The notes under the pieces are model-generated. The model did no database searches, was not told where the DNA came from, and was given only the letters and a program-made list of their open reading frames with translations. Positions 48,898 to 59,957 of a stretch of DNA of 64,000 nt are shown here, one piece after another. Each line of letters begins with the position of its first letter. Position 1 is the stretch's first letter. The stretch comes from Micropterix aruncella (Eukaryota; Arthropoda; Insecta; Lepidoptera; Micropterigidae). The stretch spans positions 28,924,056 to 28,988,055 of the forward strand of contig OX155960.1 in the NCBI GenBank assembly GCA_944548615.1, given 5' to 3'. A program made the translations under genes and the position numbers.

Positions 48898-50995
48898 CGA
48901 AGGAAACGTTAGTTATTTTAAAGGATTGAATGGCGCATTTTGACATTTAAAATTACTTCAGAAAGATACTGCTCACACATTTTTCCAAAAACGTTCGATT
49001 TACGTTATAGAACTTAAGCTCATGCAAGGTGGCACAGCCCAGTCAATTTAGCTTAAAAAGTGAATAATCTTGCATTAATTTATAACCGCCAATTATTTTA
49101 TTTTATTTATTGGAAGATCAACAAATCGCATGTTTTCTGTATTCAGTTTGCTCATGTATTTTTTTGTATCTTTCTGAACAAAAATCCTAAATCTAGTCAT
49201 TGATTTTCTAGATCAACGATATAGTTTCACGTCGGCAGCCCGTGAAAAGCCAAGATTGATGGAGCTTTTGATATTTAGACATTATGGCATACTGAACACC
49301 TGTGCTAAATCTCAAGTTCCTGCTAATTTGTTGAATCGACGAATCTTTTTTGTTTTTAAATTCTTGGACAATATGCACATTACTCGCTACTGTAGCGCTA
49401 TATATTCGTATTCGGTGGCGTATGTCACGTAAGCGATTTTCGCGACGTCATTTGTGTTGCCTTGTTGCCACTACCATTGATTTTATAGTAAAATCAATGC
49501 CACTACGTACCTAGTAGATACCTAAATCACAGATTACACGGTGCGCTCATTATAATGATTTTTTATTTCGAAAATCTATGTACATATATATCTACAAATT
49601 ATCACTTACGATTTATTGGATATTTTTAAAGAGACTTGTCCTTACATGGCCCGGTCACGTTAACGAACGAACGAGTTGTCATATTTTATTAATATGCTAA
49701 TTAGAGGTTATTTCTTCACTTTTGGGGGGTTGCGAAAATCGCTCTTAGATCGAAGCATTATTTTCTATTGATAGCATTAGAAAAACGTTCGTGTGAGCGA
49801 AGCCTTAACCGTGAACAAATTAAAAGGGGTTTCTCAGGCGCGCTAATCGCCTCCGACGAACGTAATTTGTGGCGGAATGATTAAATCATTTACCGCTCCG
49901 TTTCGCAGTTCGCCGCAATCTAAGCAGCAGATTTCTTGCCATATTCCTCAACAGAGAGGAGCGAGAAGGATATAGGGACGTGGATGGAGGGAATGGGAGA
50001 TGGAAGAAGACGCGCTTTCCATCTCATCAACCTTCGCAATCCAGTGAGCCAGCGAAAGAGCGATTTGATTTACAAGTTATTTAAAATGTAAATTTTGTGG
50101 GGAAACTGGGATTTCACCTAAATACGGTCAGATTAATAATAGCGAAATACTGTTGAATAATTCTAATCAAAAGCGTTGGTTGTTTATTGTCGCGGTTTAT
50201 AAGCCTAATAAACGCTAAAAACATGGAATTCTGCCAAACCACCGCATTAATGAATAGCAGTTGTTATTTTTAAAGGCGTTTGTTTCCTCCACTCGATTTG
50301 GAAAATACTGGCTTTTTAACAATCAAAATGTAGAATAAGGTAATATTGTATAAATGTAAAAGATTCTACTTATCAATATCCCGTTCCCCCTTAACAAATA
50401 TTCAGTGAATACCTAATAAAAATCGCTTGAAGGGTGAAGGTAATGAAGAAAGACATTGAGAATGAAAAATAAAAAGCCACTAATACCGGCATAAAGGAAT
50501 CCACAGATTAATCGATGTTTCCTTCTTTACGACAAAGTGCACGTAAAGGGCTCGTTTAATTTAAATAAACTTTACCTTCCATATATTTAGCTATTAATAA
50601 TAATAATAATAATAAATACTCCTTATTTGCATATAAAGACATACAAAATGGCGAGCTTATTATTGCTTATCGACAATATAAAACAGCTAACCATCACGGG
50701 GTGCTTCAGAAGATGCCTTGAATAAAGAGTGCAATAAAAAGAGTAATTACATTTTTTAAACCTAAACAATTAGTAAAGACAAAAATCCCTTATGACTAAT
50801 AAATGCCCTACGAGAGGATGCTGGGAGCAAGGGATATAGAAAAACGAACCACTACGGCGTCAAGCATAAACAGAAACATTGCAACGGGCCTTCCCCAATG
50901 ATCTAATAAACATTATTATGCAGTAAGCGTTCGCGCCTGCGCTGTCGCGGCGCCTATTACACCTGCGAATAATAACAATATTATTGGACAACTGG
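48898..50995. other. unassigned DNA
   Basis: No gene recognised. A weak inverted similarity (GGCCCGGTCACG..ACGAACG at 49650 against the complement of CGTTCGTGTGAGCGAAGCC at 49808) may be an old MITE. An (AAT)n run lies at about 50594-50616. Confidence 0.4.
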
Positions 50996-51055
50996 AGCAA
51001 TCAACTACAACGGGCAAACCCGTCACCCCAGGAAGTTTTAACGATATTTGATCCT
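50996..51055 (-). mobile_element. short end fragment of the LINE-like repeat
   Basis: On the minus strand it reads CTTCCTGGGGTGACGGGTTT and GCCCGTTGTAGTTGA, the fixed terminus seen at 6.9-7.0 kb, 12.15 kb and 28.3 kb. It is cut after about 60 bp, consistent with strong 5' truncation. Confidence 0.65.
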
Positions 51056-51148
51056 TCTGTCTCCCAACAAGTATTTATACTTAATTTTATTATGGGTTTT
51101 TTTATGAAATATTTATGGTTTTTGTATTATATTTATCCATATAGATAC

Positions 51149-51550
<402 letters not shown>

Positions 51551-51619
51551 TTTTATTTTTTCATCAAAGTGTCATCCTTTAAACGAATTCTTTAAAAAAA
51601 GATTTTACAAAAAACCAAT

Positions 51620-51725
<106 letters not shown>

Positions 51726-51747
51726 ATATTTGATTGGTTTTTTGTAA

Positions 51748-52180
<433 letters not shown>

Positions 52181-52446
52181 GGAATGTACTCAATCAGACC
52201 TTTCATTTAACACTAAACACGATATATTTATGTTAATTATTGACATGTGAAGATTTGGACATTTAGAAAACTATTTACTTCATATTTTTAAGGTACATGA
52301 TACAGTTAAGGTACCCTATGACACTCGGGATGACATAACGATTCTAACAATACCACATACTTGTAAATCGGTTCGAGCGTTTAAGTTATGGTGGAATAAA
52401 TAAAAGGAAAACAATACGTTTATGAACCCTAAACACATTACACTCC

Positions 52447-52930
52447 TTTTTAACCGACTTCAAAAAAAGGAGGAGGTTATTAATTCGGTTTTATCTTCTT
52501 ATCATATGAAATTGAAAATTAACATGTTGGTTCAATTCCGATTGCATGACCTGATTCTACACCCTGAGTTGGCTCCCGACGAGGGAACTCCTCAACGGTC
52601 AACAGCACAGACCCCAAATTTTGTATACTCGTTGAGTTATGCTAGCCCGTTCTAAGTTTTATCATGACATGGCTGCTGCACACAGGGTTGGCTCCCGACG
52701 AGGGAACGCCTCAACGGTCAACAGCACAGACATTTTTGTATATGTGTTCAATTACGACAGCCCGTTCTAAGTTTCACCCAGGGCTGGCTTCTAACGAGGG
52801 AACTCCTCAACGGTCAACAGCACATAAATAAAATTTTGTATACGCATTCAATTATGATAGCCCGTTCAAAGTATCACCATGACATGGCTGCTGCGCTTAT
52901 AAAAAAAATGGAGTCGGTTTTTCTTTTTGT
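52447..52930 (+). mobile_element. triple-unit repeat element, copy with short leader
   Basis: It starts AACCGACTTCAAAAAAAGG and ends AAAAAAATGGAGTCGGTTTT, weak inverted ends. Three internal units start near 52561, 52680 and 52777, each with GAGGGAAC.CCTCAACGGTC and AGCCCGTTC. The leader segment present in the 22.2 and 63.2-kb copies is mostly deleted. Confidence 0.8.
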
Positions 52931-53609
52931 TTAAAATTTGTCTATTATGTGTTGGGCAATCGTGTAAAAATAGGAATAATCAATCAATTTCATAACAGAT
53001 TGAAAATTCTGTTAAATCCCAGTTATTTTTCGCGATGCGTTCTCGATCAAATTAATTGATGATCAAATTAATTGAAATTGGATGACAAGACACTCATTCA
53101 TCACTGTGTTATAACCACATTGACCCCCATTATTACTGCGTTTGTCCCCCTAAACATGACATTTAATGGAACCCACCGCAGCGCCGCGGCGATTTTCCAA
53201 TTACATGAAAGCACGACATTATAATTGCTAAACCGCACGATTTTTAGGCGACGCTTTCACCTTCAGCGTATAATACAGACGGGCGGGAGTAATCACACGG
53301 AATGCAGTTGACCTGAAATGTATTTTCGTTCAGGCGTCTCGTTCGGTTTGCCTTGGACTTTATCGCGGATATAATAGCGAGGGTTTTTTATTAGTTTTAA
53401 CTTTTTCATTGCTTTGCTGATAGAATTCCACGTTGGGTATAAATTTATATTACGACAGTGGCTACTGTTCAATGTTCTTGAAACGGATTCAATTAATAAC
53501 TATTACTCATGTATCGTTTATAGTGATCTAAATTGTGTGATGGCCCATTTAAGATTTCTAAGGCCCAATGGGTTTAAAAAGGTTTTTGTTGAAATCGGTC
53601 CACCAGGAT
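52931..53609. other. unassigned DNA
   Basis: No recognised gene or repeat. Confidence 0.4.
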
Positions 53610-53705
53610 ATGGCTTCTGCACCCAGGGTTGGCTCCCGACAAGAGGACTCCTTAACAGTCAACAGCACATACACACAATTTTGTATACGCATTAAATTAT
53701 AGTAG
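53610..53705 (+). repeat. solo unit of the triple-unit family
   Basis: One unit only: GCACCCAGGGTTGGCTCCCG, AGTCAACAGCACATAC and TAGTAGCCCGTT. Confidence 0.75.
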
Positions 53706-54857
53706 CCCGTTATTTTTTCGTTTTAGAGCATTTAAACAAAAACTTGTTTTTAAAAATGCTTTTTACTATTCCTATTATTATTTTCATGTTGTGAATAATA
53801 GCTGATAGAGCAATGCTTTGCTATAATTTAAACGTTGGTGCTACGCAAGGAAGTTATGATCTTGCGGTATTAAAACATTCATCAGAAATCTTTTAATTTA
53901 TATATCTGGAGACTACCCGTTTCAAATAGTGAAATTAGAGTTTTTTAATATTTTCTGATGCTTCTGAAGTTATTTTTGCGATAAAACTGCAATGATTCCC
54001 AAACTCAATCCAAAAGTTTGTAAATAACATAGTTTGTAGATATCATTATTATAAATTAACATAATTTAAAACTATCTGAGATAGATTTTCCATTTTGAAG
54101 ATTTTATGTCCGCGAGGCGCACTCTTAACATTCAAAACATAAATACTATGAAAATAATGAAATGATAAAAGAAACAAGGAGTGTACATTGAAGAATCTGC
54201 AAAGAAATAGCTAAGAAATATAATTAAAAAACGGAAAAATAGGGAGAAAATATTTTTTAGTGTGATGAAAAATATGAATGACATCTTAACGGATTTTTGT
54301 AATTAATTTCACAAAAACTCGGTAAAATTCAATCAAAATCACCCAATTAGCCGTTATATCCGATTCTGTTTTACTGGGTGTCTGGCGCCACTTGTTCGCC
54401 CTTCACAATTCCACGCGGTTTGTCGGCTCGACGCGAATGGAAATGAAATGAATGCTTATGGCGAAGTAAAACGTTTGCTGTGTAGCGTCAGCTGTTCATG
54501 TCCGCGCCAGATCTTTTTTGTCTGTCACGAAAAAGAACTCATATAAACTCCACGGTCGGCAAATATTTCATTTTAACTTCGCTCGCGGCAGGAATTACCG
54601 TGGCGAATTTCAAACCTTTCTTTATCCAATTTCCTACCCCACCCAAATGCTGTTGAGAATACACGTAGAACCTAAGACGTCTAAGCTTTAGGCATAGGTA
54701 AATGTTTATATTACAATTTGTTAAAAAACCCGGCACCTATACAAATATAATACGAGTCTAATCAGTCTTTTCAATGTTAATCTGTATTTTAAGTTCTTAA
54801 GGATTTCATTTGTGTACTATATTTTTGTGAAATACATACATATATCTTTGATGTTGA
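53706..54857. other. unassigned AT-rich DNA
   Basis: No recognised gene or repeat. Confidence 0.45.
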
Positions 54858-55115
54858 CTTAGTGCGGCCTATTGGTTAGGTCATCTGATCTTACATTGAA
54901 AGGTTCCTGGTCCCCTTTTCCGTTGGGATAAAATTAAAGGAATTTCAATTTAATTCTATCGATCGAATGCAATACCCACAAGTTAAACGCACACATACTT
55001 ATAAACCCCGCCATAGAAGGGTTGGTTGTAATAGATTGTCGTATGATAATAAACCCGCTCATTGTGATACTTCAAAGTGAAGATTAGAAACAAACAAACA
55101 AACAAGCTTAGTTAG
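54858..55115 (+). mobile_element. tRNA-like SINE with (AAAC)n tail
   Basis: The head GCGGCCTATTGGTTAGGTCA and AAAGGTTCCTGGTCCCC is laid out like a tRNA, with box A-like and box B-like segments about 30 bp apart. A body of about 150 bp follows, then TGAAGATTAGAAACAAACAA. The tail matches window bases 1-45. A tRNA-derived SINE transcribed by RNA polymerase III and moved by a LINE is the inference. Box matches are imperfect and no clear target duplication was found. Confidence 0.5.
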
Positions 55116-55127
55116 TCCATTTTTGGT

Positions 55128-55160
55128 TTTATATAAGTAGTAGTAGTAGTAGTAGTAGTA
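55128..55160 (-). repeat. 3' target duplication and (CTA)n tail
   Basis: The 13-bp duplication is followed on the plus strand by eight TAG units, i.e. (CTA)n at the 3' end of the minus-strand element. Confidence 0.85.
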
Positions 55161-55242
55161 GATGGAGTGGGGGGCTTGTTTCCAGCCCTTGATGTCACCT
55201 AGATCTGTAAGGTCTTTTGTAACTACCCACTGTGTGATTAGG

Positions 55243-57720
55243 TCAGTGGTCAGCTAGTAGCCCGGTACTTCTTACCAGTCCAAGCAGGTCACTGACCTTC
55301 AAGTTGGGCAGATCGCTGGGTTCGAGAAAGGCTCGTCCCAGTAAACTGTGTCTTTTGGCGGCGAGCCCTGGACAGCGACCAACAATGTGTATGCTGTCTT
55401 CAGGTTCCTCGCCGCATATTCGGCAATCCTTGCTCTCAGTCAAACCAAGGTTGAATAGATGAGCTCTAAGGGTCGTGTGTCCGGTGAGGAGACCGATAGT
55501 GGTTCTAAGGTTCTTCTTGCTCATGTCAAGTAGGGCCTTGGTTTTCTTCTGTAGTGGTTGCTCCATCATGGCTTTTGGCTGGCGACATCCCTGACTCTGT
55601 TTCCAGGAAGCCCGATGTTCCTGCTCCAAGCAGTCCCTGATGATTTTCTTACCTGTAGCGAAGGGGACCCCTACAGCTGGCTCCACTGGGCAATCCAGTG
55701 TGCCCAGTTTTGCCAGTCTGTCGGCCTCTTCGTTTCCGGGTATGCCTTGGTGACCCGGTATCCATATTAGGGTGATTTTGTTGGATTTTCCCAATTTGTT
55801 GAGCTCCTGCATGCAGTCCCAGACCACAGAAGATTCTGTGGTGGCTTTAGCCAGAGCGTCCAGTGCTGCTCTGCTGTCAGAGCAGATGAGGATTTGTCTG
55901 TTTTTTACCTCAAGTCGACTTTGTAGTTTTATGCATTCCAATATGGCAAGTACCTCAGCTTGGAAAACCGTAGCGTATTGTCCAAGGGGGATGCTGATTC
56001 TGTGGTTGGTTTTGGGTCCGTACACGCCTGCCCCAAAACGTCCATTTGTTCCTGAGCCGTCGGTGAACCAGGCGTCTGCGTTGTGGCTTTGAAGCCACTG
56101 CGGATTTTTCCATTCTTCCCTGGTGGGGATTAGGATTTTATAGGATTTCTCTACCGATTTTTTTTCCGTAGTCGATCCTGGGTCAGAGTGAATGGGCTTT
56201 TGTGGAGGAGGTTTAGCTTAGGATGATTGTGCCCTCCTCGCTTCCACTCGCCCAAACACTTCAGTCTGTATACTGTAAGTCTGGCGGAGTGGATGATGAG
56301 CTTGTCCAGAGGCGGGCAGCAGAGTGCCACCTCTAATCCCGCTGTTGGGGTGGTCTTCATGACGCCAGTTGCAGCCCTCAGGTAGTTACCTTGAAGGCTT
56401 TTAAGCATTTTTAGTGTCTCAAGCTTTTTCACCCTGGACCACCAGACTATTGCAGCATAGGTTAGTCTAGGCAGCAGTACTGCCCTGTAGAGCCATAAGG
56501 CGACCCTGGGTTTGAACCCCCAGGTTTTTCCCATGACTCTTTTGCACGTCCACAAAGAAGCATAGAAGGTTGTTCTCTTGCGCTCGAGGTGGTGCTTCCA
56601 ATTGAGCTTTGGGTCTAGATAGACTCCAAGGTATTTGACTACTGTAGAGTATTCTATCTCCTTATCCCAGAGCTTGAGACACTCAACGGGTTCGGGTTTG
56701 TATTTTCTGGTGAAAATCATGGCCTTAGTCTTGCTTGGATTAGCGGACAGACCTCTGGCCTGGCACCAGTCTTGGGTGGTCTTAAGTGCTTTGTCCATGA
56801 GCTCCTTAAGTATTGATAGGAAGTTTCCTCTTACTACTATGGCCACGTCATCAGCGTAGCCGTAGACAGAGAAGCCTTGGTTTTGTAGATCTGTTAGGAG
56901 TTCGTCTACAACGATGCTCCACAAGAGAGGGTTAGATGACTCCACCCTGTGGACAGCCCTTGGCAGGGATTCCCGTGATGGAGGTGTCGCCTTGATAGAC
57001 GGTCAGATTCCTATTTGATAGCATACTCAATGTCCAGTCAATGATGGTCTCTGGTATTCCTCGTCTGTGCATAGCGTTTTTTATAGTTGCATATGATGTG
57101 GTGTCAAATGCTCCTTCGAAATCCAGGAATACTCCCAGAGCGTAACCTTTCGCCGCTAACTGTGTCTCTATTGTGCTCACCAGGTGATGTAGGGCAGTGT
57201 CCGTAGATCTGCCCTCCCTATAGGCAAACTGAGCATCAGCAAGCGGTTGAAGAGCTAGGTGGTTGGTTTTCAGGTAGCCGTCAACTAGTCTCTCCAGTGA
57301 TTTCAGGAGAAAGGAGGTGAGGCTAATGGGTCTGTAGTCTTTGGCAAAGATGTGGCCGTTCCTGCCTGCCTTTGGAATGAACGTGACTCTTGCGCTGCTC
57401 CAGGCATGAGGGACGTGTCTGAGGGCTATGCTCGCTCTGAGTACCTTTGTTAGAGGGCCCAGCAGCTGGCTTAGCCCTTTTTGTAGTAGGACTGGGTATA
57501 TTCCATCCGGTCCAGGTGATTTGTAGGGGTCGAAGGAGCTCACGGCCCATTCTACTGCTTTTGGATTAACTATCTTGGCTGCAAGGGCCCACTCCCTGGG
57601 CTTGTGGAGCCTCTTGGAGTTCTCCCCTGCCCCTGCGGCCATGCTCCTGGTTAATATCGCCGAGGCGCTTTTGCTGTGGTGCAAGTTGATCTGGATTATG
57701 GGGACTTTTAGGTGGTTCAT
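55243..57720 (-). pseudogene. ORF2: EN stub, reverse transcriptase, RNase H
   Basis: The ATG at 57720 begins MNHLKVPIIQINLHHSKSAS, the first strand of an APE-type endonuclease, which breaks off after about 23 residues and jumps to the pre-RT linker (GENSKRLHKPREWA). The reverse transcriptase follows with YKSPGPDGIYP, FIPKAGR, YRPISLTSFLLK, motif A FLDFEGAFDT, motif B GCPQGGV and motif C YADDVAIVV. RNase H has FTDGSG, FQAEVLAI, CSDSRAALDA and IPGHQGIPGNEEAD, so its D-E-D-D residues are present. The end has a zinc knuckle, CRICGEEPEDSIHIVGRC. Two frameshifts split it: a one-base gain near 56940, just after GCPQGGV, and another in an A8 run near 56160. The catalytic residues survive, so decay is recent. 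Confidence 0.92.
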
Positions 57721-57770
57721 TTTGATGTACCTCCCTCCGTTCCCTCCACTGCGTCCGACTCCTTCCTAGG

Positions 57771-58675
57771 CTAATTATCGACCAACCTTACGGATGCCCG
57801 TGCTAGCCCACAGTAGGGTCGGAAGTTGCAGGCCCTGAGAGTGGCCAATGAGGAGTCGCTCACCAGACAGGCGAAGTGGACGCTCGAGGCATCCTTCTTC
57901 GTGCTCCCCCTGGCGACGGCCCACCCATCGGTCTTCAGACCTGGGTTTTGCTTGTCGAGGAGTAGAAGTACTTTCTCGACAGTGTACTTGGGCTCCTCCA
58001 CGTGGACCACCACTCGATGGCGTTTGGGCAGCTCATCGACCGGCAGCACACACACGGATTCCCCTTGGACGAGTAAGTCCGTGGAAAGGCTTCTGAGCCA
58101 GTTCCCCGTCTCCTCATCTGCGCACGAGAAGACGATTGCACCGTCCCTCTCCCAGCTGCCGGTAAAGGATGGTGTTTTAGTGCCAACAGGAATTTCCATG
58201 ATGGCGTCAACAATCTAGTCCCGGATGGCTTCTATGTCGCCGGCTTCAAGTTTTTTGTCAGGGTAGCCCCTTTTTATGAGGGCTAGCCTGAGGAGTCCTT
58301 TTGTGGCCTGGGCGTAAGAACCTTGGTCGGAGACTTTCGGTCTTTTCCCTGTCGCCTGATGGGAGGGGCTTGAGGTGTTTGGCCCTTGTCTGGGGCGTTT
58401 AGGAGCCCCAGGGCCTCTGCAGTCCCGTCCTCCGGCTTAGAGTTAGCACTGGAGGCTCGGGGGTTAGCAGTTAGCCCCTCTCTCATCATTTTTTTGTAAC
58501 GACGCCTTGCGGCGCCGTTATATCTAATGCGGGTTTTGGGTGGGCTTTTTGATGGGCCCGCCCCCGCGTTGGGTGCCTCCTGTGGTTCGCTTTGAGACAA
58601 AGCCACCCCCTGGAGAGCTTCAATTACGTTTGTATTTGAATTAGAATTATTTGTTAGGTCCATATAAGTTCCCAC
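57771..58675 (-). pseudogene. ORF1 with DUF4780-like domain
   Basis: The ATG at 58675 starts MGTYMDLTNNSNSNTNVIEA, then a low-complexity stretch rich in P, S, K and R (PPKTRIRYNGAARRRYKKMM), likely RNA-binding by charge. After a frameshift near 58310 comes GLLRLALIKRGYPDKKLEAG and IEAIRD, a TAG at 58215-58217, then SWERDGAIVFSCADEETGNW, ELPKRHRVVVHV and LLLDKQNPGL. That order (LR.A....GYP, a CADE..W core, LP, a QNPGL) matches DUF4780, found in insect retroelement proteins. Its biochemical role is not known. It ends at 57771, 51 bases before the ORF2 start. Confidence 0.8.
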
Positions 58676-58902
58676 GAGTGCCGCGGTAGAGCGATATCAC
58701 CCGGACAGAGCCGCGTATGACCGGGGCTTGGCTTATACTACCCGGAGGACGCCCGGTATCCGGGAGGCACCGTAAGAGACGCAACACTCCCTGCGCCATG
58801 CAGCCATTAGCACGGTAGCTTACACCTCGGCTTGGAGAGTTGGTCCGCGGTGGGGCCTTCCACACACAGTGTATTAGCCACCACTACCCGAAGAGCACAA
58901 GC
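58676..58902 (-). other. 5' untranslated leader of the non-LTR element
   Basis: GC-rich leader between the 5' end (TTGTGCTCTTCGGGTAGTGG) and the ORF1 ATG. It would be expected to hold an internal promoter, but I see no defined motif. Confidence 0.5.
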
Positions 58903-59075
58903 TTTATATAAGTAGGTATACAGTCTTTATTTTGTGTAGACATTTTTGCTGGCGCTTATCTCGAAAGCTATTAGGGATAGAAGCAATGAATAGTAACAAT
59001 CTTGTGGGAAAACTTTCTTCTCGAATAGAGTAAACTTTTCGCCACGATGCACCGTTTTCGATATATAGATTAAGC

Positions 59076-59957
59076 CAGTGTTCCGCAAACTTTTTATATT
59101 CAAGGTACAACTACCAAATCAAGAAATTATAAAGGTACACCAAAGAAAAAACCAAGGTTTATTTAATATTTATTTATTGTTAATATCAATACAACATGAA
59201 AAGATGTTTAATGAGAAATACCTGAGCTCAGGCGATCAAACTTTGGAGCAATCGTTGATAAGGCTGCTCTCATCTCTTCGGCGATCGTCCTCAGGCGTAT
59301 GAGTTTTTATTTAATCATATGAGTTGAAAACCTCAATTCGTATAAGTAGGTCGTGGCATATAGTAAGAGATTTGCAATAGCATGCGTTGAACGCAGTTGA
59401 TACTAATTTTATATATGCAGCCAAAATAGGCAAATTTTAGTTTTAATGTCCGATCAGTTTTTAGCTCCATGAATTCTTCCTGCTTGTTTATTGGTAAGTA
59501 CCCAAGGAAAAAGCTATCCAAAAATGGATTTCGTATCCAGTGTATAGCTTGCAGGTCACACTTAGGAAAATAAGAGTTCATTTTTTCTCCTAATGGCTTC
59601 AAGTGTTTCACTATCAAAGCCTGCATTTTTTTCTGAATCGGCAGCCATGACATTTGGGACCATTTCATTACTGCTATTGGTATCGTGGCTGATCCATAAC
59701 ACCAACTTAGCACGAAAGCTTTCAATCTTGCCTGATAATGTAAAAAAAAAATAATTACTGCCTTGCATTTTTTTATTTTTTTTACGCGCGCGGGCGAGGC
59801 TGTCCCGATCCTCGAGCAACGAAGCGCTTCGCTCGCATAACTCCCAGATATGTGTCGGTTGCATTACCTTACCAAAACTTTGTCATTTTTCCGCGGTACA
59901 CAAACTAATGACCATGGTACACCAGTGTGCCGTGGCACACACTTTGCGGAACACGTG
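59076..59957 (-). mobile_element. hAT transposon relic
   Basis: The left end CAGTGTTCCGCAAACTTT and the inverted right end CACGTGTTCCGCAAAGTG match apart from one base gain and a few changes, as expected of hAT terminal repeats (CA.TG start). Both ends continue into GTACACC/GGTACACC words. The interior codes for a transposase C-terminus only. The 8-bp target duplication expected for hAT was not found. Confidence 0.65.
59370..59864 (-). pseudogene. hAT transposase C-terminal dimerisation region
   Basis: Two overlapping frames together give KIESFRAKLVLW, MQALIVKHLKPLGEKMNSYF, QAIHWIRNPFLDSFF and INKQEEFMELKTDRTLKLKF. This is the end of hAT transposases of the type also domesticated in SCAND3/ZBED/GTF2IRD2-like proteins: a W(I/V)RNPF motif, an E-E-L block, then D.TLK..F. 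A frameshift near 59620 divides the parts and the catalytic N-terminal two thirds are missing. No activity is possible. Confidence 0.75.

Larger units (their letters stand above)
55141..58902 (-). mobile_element. non-LTR retrotransposon (I/R1/LOA-like), endonuclease-deleted
   Basis: The element runs from about 58902 (5') to 55141 (3') on the minus strand. It is flanked by the same 13 bases, TTTATATAAGTAG, at 55128-55140 and 58903-58915, with a (CTA)n tail at the 3' end. Contents in order: a ~230-bp leader; ORF1 with a DUF4780-like domain; and ORF2 with a stub of the endonuclease, reverse transcriptase, RNase H and a CCHC zinc knuckle. RNase H plus this C-terminal knuckle points to the I/R1/LOA group; the exact clade is an inference. 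At 3.76 kb it is shorter than such elements usually are because most of the endonuclease is missing. All frames are broken by small indels. Confidence 0.9.

Noticed and set aside
49650..49808. Possible small MITE with GGCCCGGTCACG-like ends
   Set aside because: The inverted match is short and broken, with no target duplication.
55558..58218. Plus-strand frames opposite the retrotransposon
   Set aside because: They are shadows of the RT, RNase H and DUF4780 frames on the minus strand.
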